Shown one piece after another: positions 35,136 to 43,817 of a stretch of 64,000 nucleotides of DNA (positions are counted from its first letter, which is position 1; each line of letters begins with the position of its first letter). Under the pieces are notes generated by a model. It saw only the letters and a list, made by a program, of their open reading frames with translations, was not told the origin of the DNA and searched no databases. The position numbers were made by a program, and so were the translations under genes. Origin of the DNA: RGIG4079 sp045531405 (GTDB lineage Bacteria > Bacteroidota > Bacteroidia > Bacteroidales > Muribaculaceae); NCBI GenBank assembly GCA_045531405.1, contig JAZSDX010000035.1, positions 45,639 through 109,638 on the forward strand, read 5' to 3'.

Positions 35136-37160
35136 ATGAAAAAAATAATATTACATATAATACTACTTTTTACAAGTATAGTTGCTCATTCGCAGATAAA
35201 TACAGATCAGGTGATGCGAATTGGGCAAAATGCGTTGTATTTTGAAGATTATATGTTGTCAATCCAATATTTTAATTTGGTAATTCAAGCTAAGCCCGAT
35301 CAAGCTAAACCATATTTTTTTAGAGCGGTAGCTAAGTTTAATTTAGAAGATTATTTAGGTGCCGAAGAAGATGCATCATTGGCAATTGAACGTAACCCAT
35401 TTTTGAATGATGTGTGGGAAATTAGAGGTGTTGCTCGCCAAAATATGGGAAAAAATAAAGAAGCCGTAGATGACTATGATAAGGCATTGGAAACATTGCC
35501 TGGGAACAAGCAAATATTGTTTAATAAAGCGTTAGCTTTAGAGGCAATGGGGAAATTGGAGGCTTCAGATAGTACGTTTAAGGAATTGATGAAATATAAT
35601 CCAAATTATGATAGAGCATATCGAGGACGTGCAAAATTGCGAATGTCTCAAGGGGATACAATGCAAGCAATTGCCGATTTGGATACGGCATTGATGATAA
35701 ATAAATATTCACATGAGGTGTTTGCAATGCGAGCAGGGCTACTTGCAACAGCTACAAAAGATTATGAGAAGGCTTTATCGGATATGAATGAAGCGATTAG
35801 ATTGCAACCACAGGAGTCGCAATATTACGTAATAAGAGCGCAGGTGAATTATAATTTGGATAACTTAAATGGGGCATTAGACGATTATAGTTATGCAATT
35901 GATTTTGACCACCACAATACGATTGCATATTATAATAGAGGAATTTTAAGAGCTGAGATAAATGATGTAAATAGGGCTATTGAAGATTTTACGGCAGTAT
36001 TGAAATTAAGCCCTGCCGATTATCGTACACTATACAATCGAGCTATTTTATATAAAAATATTCATGATTATAAAAATGCTTTAAGTGATATTTCAAAGGT
36101 TATTGAAGTGATGCCCGATTTCCCTGTGGCACATTTCTTAAGATATGAAATATATCGGGATATGGGGCAAGAACGTAAGGCCAATCAAGAATATGATAAA
36201 TCAATAGCAATGGTTCGACGATTATCTTCGTCAGAGAAAACTCGCAAAATCGGAGACCCGTTTGCAAAAGCTATCGAATCTCAAGATCCAAATGTAGAGG
36301 ATGTTGTAGCTCGACAATTCTCTGAAATATTAATGGTTAATCATAGTGGTGAAATTGAACAACAATATAATAGTAAAGACATTAGAGGAAGTGTTCAAGA
36401 TAAAAATGTTGTGATAGAACCTGAGCCTATGTTTGTATTGTCATATTATTCAGAATCTTCTGAATTAAAACTTAAAGACAATTATATAAAAGAGGTAGAA
36501 GAAATAAATGCAATGCGAATATTGCGATTTGATGTTGTCGTAACAAATAGGGAACAGGTCCTTGCCGATAATGCTACTATCGCAAAACATTTTGAATCAA
36601 TTGAATATTTTAACTCATATATAGCAAATCATAAGCCTCGAGCGATCGATTATTTTGGTAGAGCATTGGATTTTGTAGTGACTCGCAATTATAAATCGGC
36701 TGTTGTCGATTTGGATAAGGCAATTGAACTTACACCAAACTTTACATTGGCATATTTTTTGAGGGCTATATCAAAATATAATCAGATAAAGATTGATGAG
36801 ATTGCTCAAGAACCATTAAAAGGAGTTGCTGATGAAGCAAAGATAAAGGCAAAGAGTCGTCATTCAGTTTTGTCTGAGGTGTTGACTGATTGGGATAAAC
36901 TAATAGAATTGCAGCCACGTATGGCTATAGCTTATTACAACAAGGCAAATACATTATTGGAAATGCAAGATTTTGCTCAAGCAATATCTTTATATAATAA
37001 GGTCATTCAGCTCGACCCATTAATGGGAGAGGCTTATTATAATAGAGGATATATTTACCTTAAGATGGGGAATAAGGAAAAAGGCGTAGCTGATTTAAGT
37101 AAAGCCGGAGAATTAGGAGTAATCCCGTCTTATAATCTATTGAAACGACTTGCAAAATAG
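35136..37160 (+). CDS. Secreted TPR-repeat protein
   Basis: The protein has 674 residues. A signal peptide (MKKIILHIILLFTSIVAHSQ) is followed by about eight to nine tetratricopeptide repeats (about 25-350; YFFRAVAKFNLEDYLGAEED, AYYNRGILRAEINDVNRAIE). A non-TPR domain (about 375-490) with charged, beta-type sequence comes next. A second TPR block (about 490-670) ends near AYYNRGYIYLKMGNKEKGVA. It is periplasmic or outer-membrane associated and likely a scaffold for a protein complex. It follows the SGNH esterase in the same unit. Similar TPR proteins exist widely in Bacteroidales; the partner is unknown. Confidence 0.85.
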   Translation: MKKIILHIILLFTSIVAHSQINTDQVMRIGQNALYFEDYMLSIQYFNLVIQAKPDQAKPYFFRAVAKFNLEDYLGAEEDASLAIERNPFLNDVWEIRGVARQNMGKNKEAVDDYDKALETLPGNKQILFNKALALEAMGKLEASDSTFKELMKYNPNYDRAYRGRAKLRMSQGDTMQAIADLDTALMINKYSHEVFAMRAGLLATATKDYEKALSDMNEAIRLQPQESQYYVIRAQVNYNLDNLNGALDDYSYAIDFDHHNTIAYYNRGILRAEINDVNRAIEDFTAVLKLSPADYRTLYNRAILYKNIHDYKNALSDISKVIEVMPDFPVAHFLRYEIYRDMGQERKANQEYDKSIAMVRRLSSSEKTRKIGDPFAKAIESQDPNVEDVVARQFSEILMVNHSGEIEQQYNSKDIRGSVQDKNVVIEPEPMFVLSYYSESSELKLKDNYIKEVEEINAMRILRFDVVVTNREQVLADNATIAKHFESIEYFNSYIANHKPRAIDYFGRALDFVVTRNYKSAVVDLDKAIELTPNFTLAYFLRAISKYNQIKIDEIAQEPLKGVADEAKIKAKSRHSVLSEVLTDWDKLIELQPRMAIAYYNKANTLLEMQDFAQAISLYNKVIQLDPLMGEAYYNRGYIYLKMGNKEKGVADLSKAGELGVIPSYNLLKRLAK

Positions 37161-37210
37161 ATTTAATAAGGAAAAATAGTGTAAAATTTTTAAGTTTCGT
37201 TTTTTTTGTC

Positions 37211-37218
37211 TAAATTTG
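37211..37218 (+). promoter_or_regulatory. -7 box before the DUF4301 gene
   Basis: TAAATTTG matches the consensus, 36 bases before the start codon. The -33 region has only TTTT (37187-37190). Confidence 0.4.
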
Positions 37219-37254
37219 AGTAATTATTAAATACTAACACTAAAAAAAATCCTT

Positions 37255-38781
37255 ATGCTTACCTCTGAAGACATAAAAAACCTTGAGATAAAGGGTGTGA
37301 CTCAAGCAGAATTAGAATCGCAAATAAATCGTTTCAAAACAGGATTCCCATTTTTGAAAATAGCCAATTCGGCACAAATAGGAAATGGAATAAAACAACT
37401 ATCAGCCGAAGAAGAAGCATCAGCAGTTGCTCGATGGAAAAAATATTTGGCTGATGGGGGAGAGGTGTGTAAATTTGTGCCGGCATCGGGTGCTGCCTCT
37501 CGAATGTTTAAGTCATTATTCTCATTTGTGGAAGGGAATTCAGATATTCCAGCCGAAGGGTCAGATGTAACACAATTAATAGCAAATGTGCATAATCTTG
37601 CATTCTTTGGTGAACTTAATAAAGTTGTATTGAAATTACACTCAAAGGATGTTGATACATTGATTGCCGAAGGGGAATATAAAAAAGTTATCGCTGCGAT
37701 AATCCTTCCCGAAGGGTTGAATTATGGTAATTTGCCAAAAGGCTTATTGACATTCCATGCTTATGCCGATGGTACAACACGTACTCCGGTGGAAGAACAA
37801 TTAGTTGAAGGTGCTCAATCGGCAACAGGTTCTGATGGTATTGTGCATTTGCACTTCACAGTATCGGGAAATCATCGACAACTATTTGCCGATAAATTAG
37901 CAGCAAAAGTTTCAGCATTGGAAGAAAAAATGGGAGTGAAATTTGAGATTTCAATGTCAGAACAAAAATCGTCAACCGATACAGTTGCAGTAAATCCAGA
38001 TAATACATTGTTTAGAGAAAATGGTTCGTTGGTGTTCCGTCCCGGAGGTCATGGCGCATTAATTGCAAATTTAAATGATATAGATCACGCTGCAGTATTT
38101 GTAAAAAATATAGACAATGTAGTGCCTGATTCGCTTAGAGGAGCGACATTGCAATATAAACAAGTAATAGCCGGCTATATGATGCAAGTTCATGATAAGA
38201 TAGAGAAATATTTGCGTCAAATTAATAGTGGAAATTATACAATTGAAGATGTGAGAGAAATGATAGATTTTCTTCACAAAACATTGAATGTGCGTGATGA
38301 AAAGATGAAACATCTTGAGGATGCCGACTTGGTATTATATATAAAAAGGAAATTAGATCGCCCCTTGCGTGTATGTGGAATGGTGCGCAACGAGGGAGAA
38401 CCCGGAGGAGGTCCATATATCGCATATAATGAAGATGGCTCAACATCTCCACAAATACTCGAAAGCCATCAGATAGACCTTTCTCGCGAAGATTATAAAG
38501 AGATGATGGCACAAGCTACACACTTTAATCCTGTAGATTTGGTTTGTTACATTAAAGATATTGATGGCAAGCACTATGATTTGCCTAAATATGTGGATCC
38601 GGCAACAGGGTTTATTTCAAATAAATCATTGCATGGTAAAGAATTGCGAGCACTAGAATTGCCAGGATTGTGGAATGGAGCAATGAGCGATTGGAATACG
38701 ATTTTTGTTGAAGTGCCTATCGAAACATTTAATCCGGTAAAAACAGTTAATGACTTACTACGTCCGGCACATCAAGGTTGA
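37255..38781 (+). CDS. DUF4301 family protein
   Basis: The 508-residue cytoplasmic protein belongs to the Bacteroidota DUF4301 family. A hallmark is KFVPASGAASRMFKSLFSF near residue 75, which resembles a nucleotide-sugar or phosphate-binding loop. The sequences FRPGGHGALIANLNDID (about 262) and GMVRNEGEPGGGPYIA (about 378) are reminiscent of sugar-nucleotidyltransferase-like proteins; that likeness is inference. The function is not established. It has its own -7 box and a very strong terminator, so it is monocistronic. Confidence 0.85.
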   Translation: MLTSEDIKNLEIKGVTQAELESQINRFKTGFPFLKIANSAQIGNGIKQLSAEEEASAVARWKKYLADGGEVCKFVPASGAASRMFKSLFSFVEGNSDIPAEGSDVTQLIANVHNLAFFGELNKVVLKLHSKDVDTLIAEGEYKKVIAAIILPEGLNYGNLPKGLLTFHAYADGTTRTPVEEQLVEGAQSATGSDGIVHLHFTVSGNHRQLFADKLAAKVSALEEKMGVKFEISMSEQKSSTDTVAVNPDNTLFRENGSLVFRPGGHGALIANLNDIDHAAVFVKNIDNVVPDSLRGATLQYKQVIAGYMMQVHDKIEKYLRQINSGNYTIEDVREMIDFLHKTLNVRDEKMKHLEDADLVLYIKRKLDRPLRVCGMVRNEGEPGGGPYIAYNEDGSTSPQILESHQIDLSREDYKEMMAQATHFNPVDLVCYIKDIDGKHYDLPKYVDPATGFISNKSLHGKELRALELPGLWNGAMSDWNTIFVEVPIETFNPVKTVNDLLRPAHQG

Positions 38782-38917
38782 TTCTGAGTATTTAATACAA
38801 GTAGTCTATGTAGAAGAATTCTTTTTGTTCTGTGTGGTTTTCTGAATATCGTATTGATATTATTGAGTCTAATAAGTTTTTTATTGGTGTCCGATAAAAA
38901 CGGTAAAGCATAGAAAT

Positions 38918-38959
38918 AGAGTCTCAATCGCAGGTTTAATGCGGTTGAGATTCTTTTTT
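38918..38959 (+). terminator. Long terminator after the DUF4301 gene
   Basis: A 15-bp stem with two wobble pairs (38918-38932 with 38940-38954) is followed by T residues. It is 137 bases past the stop codon and sits at the border of an IS remnant. Confidence 0.8.
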
Positions 38960-38975
38960 GCGATTTCCAAGCCCA

Positions 38976-39371
38976 CTCTTTTGAGGGCTGCAGTTCTGGA
39001 TTTAACGTGAGGTACTTTTGTATTATCCTTTGTTGGTGTACTTGGCACATCTGAACATTGTATTTTGATAGAGTATTAAGCAGCCCTTTAAGCCCATCAC
39101 AAACAATCCCCCATATTTTGAACCCATTTTCCTCTAACTATCTTATTCCTTCCATATAAAGGGCTATGGTTTCATGTCGAACATGTTTGTGCCATAAGAT
39201 TTTGACACGTAACGCGTCTTTTATAACCATTAAACCCGAAGTTCTTCCCCAATAAGTTGTATCCATTAATATTACCACATATTTGTCTTTTGAGATGGTA
39301 CGAATATGACGCATTGTTATTTTCGACAGATGAGTTGGCAAGCATAAAAATAACAAAATACTCGGCTTCAA
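38976..39371 (-). pseudogene. Dead MULE/IS256-like transposase fragment
   Basis: A minus-strand reading frame keeps transposase signatures: ILMDTTYWGR (first catalytic Asp), VIKDALRVKILW, an in-frame TAG at 39138-39140 where TGG is expected (MEGIR-stop-LEENG), then GIVCDGLKGLL (second Asp) and MCQVHQQRII (CxxH motif). The reading frame is the same on both sides of the stop. Similarity fades after NPELQPSKE near 38976. Both ends of the element are missing, so it is an old internal fragment. The family name is from memory of similar Bacteroides transposases and is less certain than the transposase call. Confidence 0.72.
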
Positions 39372-39471
39372 GCAGGTGTCTCACTTTGAAAATTTTGGCA
39401 AAAATTTGGTCAATTGCTCGATGTTATCGATATGCAACTGACCTTATAAGCGTTTTATATTTAACTAATCC

Positions 39472-40242
39472 TTACTCAAAAGTTTCTTTCATTGCTTCTA
39501 TCACATCTAATGCCGATTGATCGGGACGTGAAGGTACGATTGATGCGTAGCCACGGTTGAGCCAATAGTAATCGGTATCGGGAGCATCGGGTTCGGTGTT
39601 TTGGAATCGTCCTGTGAGCCAATAGAATGGTTTGTCCATAGGGTCGGTATATTCGGCATACTCTTCGGTCCAGAATCCTCGTGCAGCTCTCACCACTTTT
39701 GCACCTTTTATCTCTCCTTTGGGGAAATTGATATTAAGGCATATATCTTGTGGCAATCCGTTTTCAATCACTGAACGTGTAATTGATTTCAAATAAGGGA
39801 GAGTATTAGTAAAATCGGCTTCGGGGGAATGGCTCAAATAAGAATATCCTATCGACGGAATACCGAGCATACACGTTTCGAGTGCAGCCCCCATAGTGCC
39901 TGAATATATAATATTATTGCCGGCATTGCTTCCATGGTTTATGCCCGAAAGCAATAAATCGGGACGGCGTGGCACAATTGTGTGTAATGCCAATTTCACA
40001 CAATCGACCGGAGTACCATTGACCGAATATACTTTTATTCCATTATAATCGGGGTAAGTAGTGATGCGAAGAGGCTTATTAATCGACATAGCCGACGATT
40101 GTCCCGATTGATGTTCATCAGGAGCAACGATATATACCTCTCCCATTTCCTTTACAGCCTCGGCAAGATAAAAGATGCCTCGTGCTTTTATTCCATCATC
40201 ATTAGTTATCAATATAAGTGGTCTATTTTGTGTCATATTCAT
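39472..40242 (-). CDS. surE: 5'/3'-nucleotidase SurE
   Basis: The 256-residue survival protein E is a metal-dependent nucleoside monophosphate phosphatase, also reported to split short polyphosphate in some species. Hallmarks are LITNDDGIKARGI (metal site), VAPDEHQSGQSSAMS, NGTPVDCVKLAL and SGINHGSNAGNNIIYSGTMG. ATGs at 40242 and 40236 are both possible. A TAACTTTG -7 box lies at 40259-40266. It sits just downstream of a putative polyphosphate operon on the same strand but is separated from it by a terminator. Confidence 0.95.
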   Translation of the reverse strand: MNMTQNRPLILITNDDGIKARGIFYLAEAVKEMGEVYIVAPDEHQSGQSSAMSINKPLRITTYPDYNGIKVYSVNGTPVDCVKLALHTIVPRRPDLLLSGINHGSNAGNNIIYSGTMGAALETCMLGIPSIGYSYLSHSPEADFTNTLPYLKSITRSVIENGLPQDICLNINFPKGEIKGAKVVRAARGFWTEEYAEYTDPMDKPFYWLTGRFQNTEPDAPDTDYYWLNRGYASIVPSRPDQSALDVIEAMKETFE

Positions 40243-40281
40243 GTTTGATTATTTTCAACAAAGTTAGGCATTTTCTTTGAT

Positions 40282-40318
40282 AAAAAGAAATGAGCCGACT
40301 TAAAGCCGAGCTCATTTC
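40282..40318 (-). terminator. Terminator of the VTC-DUF4956-barrel operon
   Basis: GAAATGAGC (40287-40295) pairs with GCTCATTTC (40310-40318) and is followed on the minus strand by TTTTTATC. Confidence 0.8.
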
Positions 40319-40353
40319 AAATAGTTCTTTACATTATGAAGTGTTGTTACTTC

Positions 40354-41244
40354 CTAAAATTTGAATTTATATCCAACCCCCAAAATATTGGTGCTTTCAC
40401 CTTCATCAGAGCCGGAGAAATCTTGATAACGATAATATAGTCCTATCGAATGCTTCTTGTTGAATTTATAATCTCCTCCAATAGTATATCGAGTTTTCTT
40501 TAGCTTAAAGCCATCAAAATCGTTATATAATTCGATTGAAGCATATGGTTCAAATGGTATTGATTTTATATCATATGAAACTTGAAGTCGAGAGCGAAGC
40601 ATATGAGATTCCTTTGCTTTTATTTGCTTTTGTCTTTTCTCTGGATTCATACTTTCTATTTTCCACAAATATTTATCACCATCGTAGAACCCTTCCATCA
40701 TATTTTGATACTTTAAATCATATTCAACCCTCTCTGTTGTTGTTTCCGGGCGATATGTATATTGCCAACGTTCACGAAGTGATATTTTGAAACGTCCAAA
40801 TTTTACGCTACCTGTTAACGAGGCATTTACTCTATGACGATTACGAACATAAGGAGCATCTGTTTTATATTCATATTCAGTTTCATCAACTACTCCATCG
40901 TCATCTGTATCTTTATATTCTTTTAATTCCAACTTATTTTCTCTTGCTTGTGGTTCGGCAATATATACATACCCGACTTCAGCTTTTAACCACGATGTAA
41001 GCTTATAGTCAACCGAAGCTCCTATCGAGTATCTTGAGACTTCATTGAGGACATCGGCAGTGCGAAATTCGCCTTCTACCCCAACGCTAAATTTCTTATT
41101 TATTTTCTTTTCGACACCAATTGATGTCCATACGCCAAAATTACTAATATCATCATCGATATCTAATATATCGGGTTGAGCCATTGAGGGCAATGCCACA
41201 ACTACCGATAACATTGATGCAATTAAGAATCTTTTTGTGCCCAT
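40354..41244 (-). CDS. Outer-membrane beta-barrel protein, DUF2490-like
   Basis: The 296-residue protein has a signal peptide (about 1-22, SMAQP). Alternating beta strands have aromatic ends (FGVWTSIGVEKKINKKFSVGV, GYVYIAEP, HSIGLYYRYQDFSG) and the C-terminal residue is Phe, all typical of an outer-membrane barrel. An Asp-rich loop (EYKDTDDDGVVDETE) could bind calcium. It overlaps the DUF4956 gene by 22 bases, so it is part of the same operon. It may serve as an outer-membrane partner of the polymerase system upstream; that link rests on gene context only. Confidence 0.8.
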   Translation of the reverse strand: MGTKRFLIASMLSVVVALPSMAQPDILDIDDDISNFGVWTSIGVEKKINKKFSVGVEGEFRTADVLNEVSRYSIGASVDYKLTSWLKAEVGYVYIAEPQARENKLELKEYKDTDDDGVVDETEYEYKTDAPYVRNRHRVNASLTGSVKFGRFKISLRERWQYTYRPETTTERVEYDLKYQNMMEGFYDGDKYLWKIESMNPEKRQKQIKAKESHMLRSRLQVSYDIKSIPFEPYASIELYNDFDGFKLKKTRYTIGGDYKFNKKHSIGLYYRYQDFSGSDEGESTNILGVGYKFKF

Positions 41245-41957
41245 TGTTCTTTATTTAGTTTTATTATACCATCAATAGTGTTCACATCGTCATTTTGAGG
41301 CTTATAGTAAACCTTCAATACAGCCATATCACGAAGAAAATCAACTGCTCCCACTTCAACTTTTACAATGTCCAAGCCGAGACGTTTAGTGAGGTCTTCA
41401 ACCATTTCATTATATTTTTCGGGTGTGACAAGGTTTATTTTGTCGTATTGAACAAGTTTGCAAGCAGTGTGCTTAATCCACTTATTCCCTTCGCACAACC
41501 ATATTACGAGTGCAAAGATAATATTTGTCGCAACCAATTCCAAGAAACTAACCGGACCGGCAAGTGCATTAATTACCGAGATTGCAATAATTACGAACAG
41601 ATAGGTCATTTCTCGCACCGGCATTGATTCGGTTCTATAACGAATGATGCCAAATATCGCAAATAGCCCAAGAGCAAAACCAATCTTAATCTTAACGCTA
41701 CCAAGCAAGTATATCAAGAAAAATATACTCAAACTAATGAGCATAAATGTGAAATAATAGTCTCGTCGTTGACTTTTTTTATAATACAAAAAATGAATAA
41801 TAAACCACACTATTGCGGTATTAAACAAGCAACGAATAATCAAAAACCAAAAGTCGGTAATATTTACTAACGGAGCACCCATAAATGTAAGACTTTCAAC
41901 CGTTGTTTGGACGGTCTGTATTGTATCGCCCGACATGATTTGTTCTAATTCTTCCAT
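41223..41957 (-). CDS. DUF4956 membrane protein
   Basis: The 244-residue inner-membrane protein has about four transmembrane helices (about 30-155; FLIIRCLFNTAIVWFIIHFL, FTFMLISLSIFFLIYLLGSV, FALGLFAIFGIIRYR, MTYLFVIIAISVINALAG). It ends in a soluble cytoplasmic domain (about 180-240). The IGFALGLFAIFGIIRYRTES motif is the hallmark of DUF4956, a family often encoded beside VTC-domain polyphosphate polymerases. A role as membrane partner of the upstream polymerase is likely but unproven. It starts 20 bases after the VTC gene. Confidence 0.88.
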   Translation of the reverse strand: MEELEQIMSGDTIQTVQTTVESLTFMGAPLVNITDFWFLIIRCLFNTAIVWFIIHFLYYKKSQRRDYYFTFMLISLSIFFLIYLLGSVKIKIGFALGLFAIFGIIRYRTESMPVREMTYLFVIIAISVINALAGPVSFLELVATNIIFALVIWLCEGNKWIKHTACKLVQYDKINLVTPEKYNEMVEDLTKRLGLDIVKVEVGAVDFLRDMAVLKVYYKPQNDDVNTIDGIIKLNKEQWAQKDS

Positions 41958-41977
41958 TAATTTTATGTTTTAGGTTA

Positions 41978-42721
41978 TTATATTATTTTCATTTTTTCGA
42001 GTAGCATCAAACGTTCCTTAAAACGATTACGTTTAAGTGATTCATTTGTCAATGCCATTCCCATACAATATTTGCTAAATCCCTGAGGCTGAATGTGCAA
42101 ATCACGCATTATATCACGAATGGGCGAATATACATTTCCATCGCGCTTCAACTCAATAATCACCAACTTATCAAGCAACATATTTTCACCGGTAACAATA
42201 TTATTAAACTTCAACCCGGTATCAATAGTAAGGCGTTCGGTCTTTTGCTTGTTAACGAGAGTTATGCGATTGAAATTGTTTTCTATTTGCGAAATCAATA
42301 TATTGGGATTATATGACAAGTGTTGACTCAAAAAATCATTATATGATTCTTGCTCCACATCTTTATTTTCGAGTGAGATGCGTTTCTTTTTTGTGCGCCC
42401 ATGATTGTTCTTATTTTTCACTTCAATGAAAGCCAATCCTGAGCTTTCATAACTGCGAATACGTACTTTTTGACGTGTTTTCTTCCCATTCTGATGCGAC
42501 ACATACATGTGGCATTCGGGAGTGTCAAAATAGCGCGTGAAATATGGCATATTTCTATTACCATCAATATCTTGCACCCAATATTGTTCTTGAGCTTTTA
42601 GCAACAATTCTTCCAATCGTGCCACAGTGGTAATAAACTTTGTGTCGGTACGATTCATCAGTTTTATGCCACTCATTTCATCTAAAGAAATCGGATCAAA
42701 GCCCAATAACAATTTATTCAT
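41978..42721 (-). CDS. VTC-domain protein, putative polyphosphate polymerase
   Basis: The 247-residue protein is a stand-alone VTC domain, the fold of the yeast vacuolar transporter chaperone catalytic core that makes polyphosphate from ATP, in the triphosphate tunnel metalloenzyme group. Tunnel residues are visible: MNRTDTKF near residue 23, RQKVRIRSYE, FIEVKNKNNHGRTKKKR, TIDTGLKF, LVIIELKRDG and FSKYC (Ser216-Cys219). There is no SPX domain, so regulation differs from yeast. It is cytoplasmic and first in an operon with DUF4956 and the barrel protein. No ppk gene is visible in the window. The family call is firm and the activity is inferred. Confidence 0.87.
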   Translation of the reverse strand: MNKLLLGFDPISLDEMSGIKLMNRTDTKFITTVARLEELLLKAQEQYWVQDIDGNRNMPYFTRYFDTPECHMYVSHQNGKKTRQKVRIRSYESSGLAFIEVKNKNNHGRTKKKRISLENKDVEQESYNDFLSQHLSYNPNILISQIENNFNRITLVNKQKTERLTIDTGLKFNNIVTGENMLLDKLVIIELKRDGNVYSPIRDIMRDLHIQPQGFSKYCMGMALTNESLKRNRFKERLMLLEKMKII

Positions 42722-42750
42722 GATAACAATTTAGGGTTTATTAGCAAATA

Positions 42751-42782
42751 CAAATTTATGGAAATATTGTCAATTTTGCAAA
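42751..42782 (-). promoter_or_regulatory. Promoter of the VTC operon
   Basis: On the minus strand, TTTG (42779-42782) and TAAATTTG (42751-42758) are 20 bp apart, a full consensus match. The leader is about 22 bases. Confidence 0.72.
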
Positions 42783-42896
42783 ATCGAATCTGTTTTTATA
42801 TACAAATACCAAATTTCACTCTACAAATTACCAAAAAGCCCCTTTGCATTATTGTTAATGTCAAAAATGCCTACAAATTATCTCCCCGAGCCATAG

Positions 42897-42930
42897 TTAT
42901 CAACAATTATCGACACTTATCAACAATTAT
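42897..42930 (+). other. Three DnaA-box-like 9-mers at 10-bp spacing
   Basis: TTATCAACA (42897), TTATCGACA (42907) and TTATCAACA (42917) begin exactly 10 bp apart, each one base off the DnaA box TTATCCACA, always at position 6. A 14-bp direct repeat (TTATCAACAATTAT) at 20-bp spacing contains them. They lie in AT-rich DNA 80 bases before parA. A replication-origin element is possible; an operator for parA or the VTC operon is the alternative. Confidence 0.4.
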
Positions 42931-43011
42931 ATCAATTTGCAATTAACTAATCATCGTGTTGTAAAAAATTTGTAATTACTTTGCATTACAAACTATATCT
43001 ATAAATACAGT

Positions 43012-43785
43012 ATGAGTAAAATCATAGCAATAGCAAACCAAAAAGGTGGAGTAGGAAAAACCACCACAACTATAAATTTATCGGCATCGCTCGCCAACGA
43101 AGGAAAACGAGTATTGATAATTGATGCCGATCCTCAAGCCAACGCCACATCGGGCTACGGCATTGACCCCAAATCAATGACATCTTCGATTTATGAATGC
43201 CTTGTTGATGATTATCCAATCAAGGGATCTCAAGTCGCAACATGTGTAAAAAATCTTGACTTGGTAGGCTCTCGCATAGACCTTGCCGGTGCCGAACTTG
43301 AATTGGTGAACAAACCTAATCGAGAAAAAGTATTGGCAAATCTATTATCCTCAATCAAAGACGACTATGATTATATTATTATCGATTGTTCTCCATCGCT
43401 TGGCATCATTACAGTAAATGCGTTGACTGCTGCCGACTCTGTAATAATTCCTGTTCAAGCCGAATATTTTGCACTCGAAGGAATAAGCAAGTTGCTAAAT
43501 ACGATTCGCATCATAAAGTCTAAACTTAATCCATCGCTTGAAATCGAAGGGTTCTTATTAACTATGTATGATGCACGTTTGCGATTAGCAAATCAAATTT
43601 TTGAAGAATTGAAGGGGCATTTCGGAGATATGGTATTCAATACCGTAATTCCTCGCAACATCAGATTGAGTGAAGCTCCCAGTCATGGATTACCTGCAAT
43701 TTTATATGATCCAACCAGCCGTGGAGCGACAAGCCACATCATGCTTGCAAAAGAGATAATAGCCAAGCATAAACGCCAATCATAA
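43012..43785 (+). CDS. parA: Chromosome partitioning ATPase ParA/Soj
   Basis: The 257-residue Walker-type ATPase moves the chromosome origin together with ParB. The deviant Walker A motif KGGVGKTTTTINLS is at residues 11-24. The A' motif IIDADPQANAT, Walker B YIIIDCSPSLG and PVQAEYFALEG are intact. There is no N-terminal DNA-binding extension, which marks the chromosomal Soj type. parB follows 32 bases downstream. I saw no parS site (TGTTNCACGTGAAACA) in the window. Confidence 0.96.
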   Translation: MSKIIAIANQKGGVGKTTTTINLSASLANEGKRVLIIDADPQANATSGYGIDPKSMTSSIYECLVDDYPIKGSQVATCVKNLDLVGSRIDLAGAELELVNKPNREKVLANLLSSIKDDYDYIIIDCSPSLGIITVNALTAADSVIIPVQAEYFALEGISKLLNTIRIIKSKLNPSLEIEGFLLTMYDARLRLANQIFEELKGHFGDMVFNTVIPRNIRLSEAPSHGLPAILYDPTSRGATSHIMLAKEIIAKHKRQS

Positions 43786-43817
43786 ATCAACACTCCAACA
43801 CGCTAAAATAATTATAT

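Noticed and set aside
38772..39050. Minus-strand frame of 92 codons as a separate gene
   Set aside because: Only its first part is transposase-like and in frame with the upstream remnant; the rest reads through a terminator and into the DUF4301 stop.
42722..43011. A parS site near parAB
   Set aside because: No TGTTNCACGTGAAACA-like palindrome was found; only DnaA-box-like 9-mers are present.
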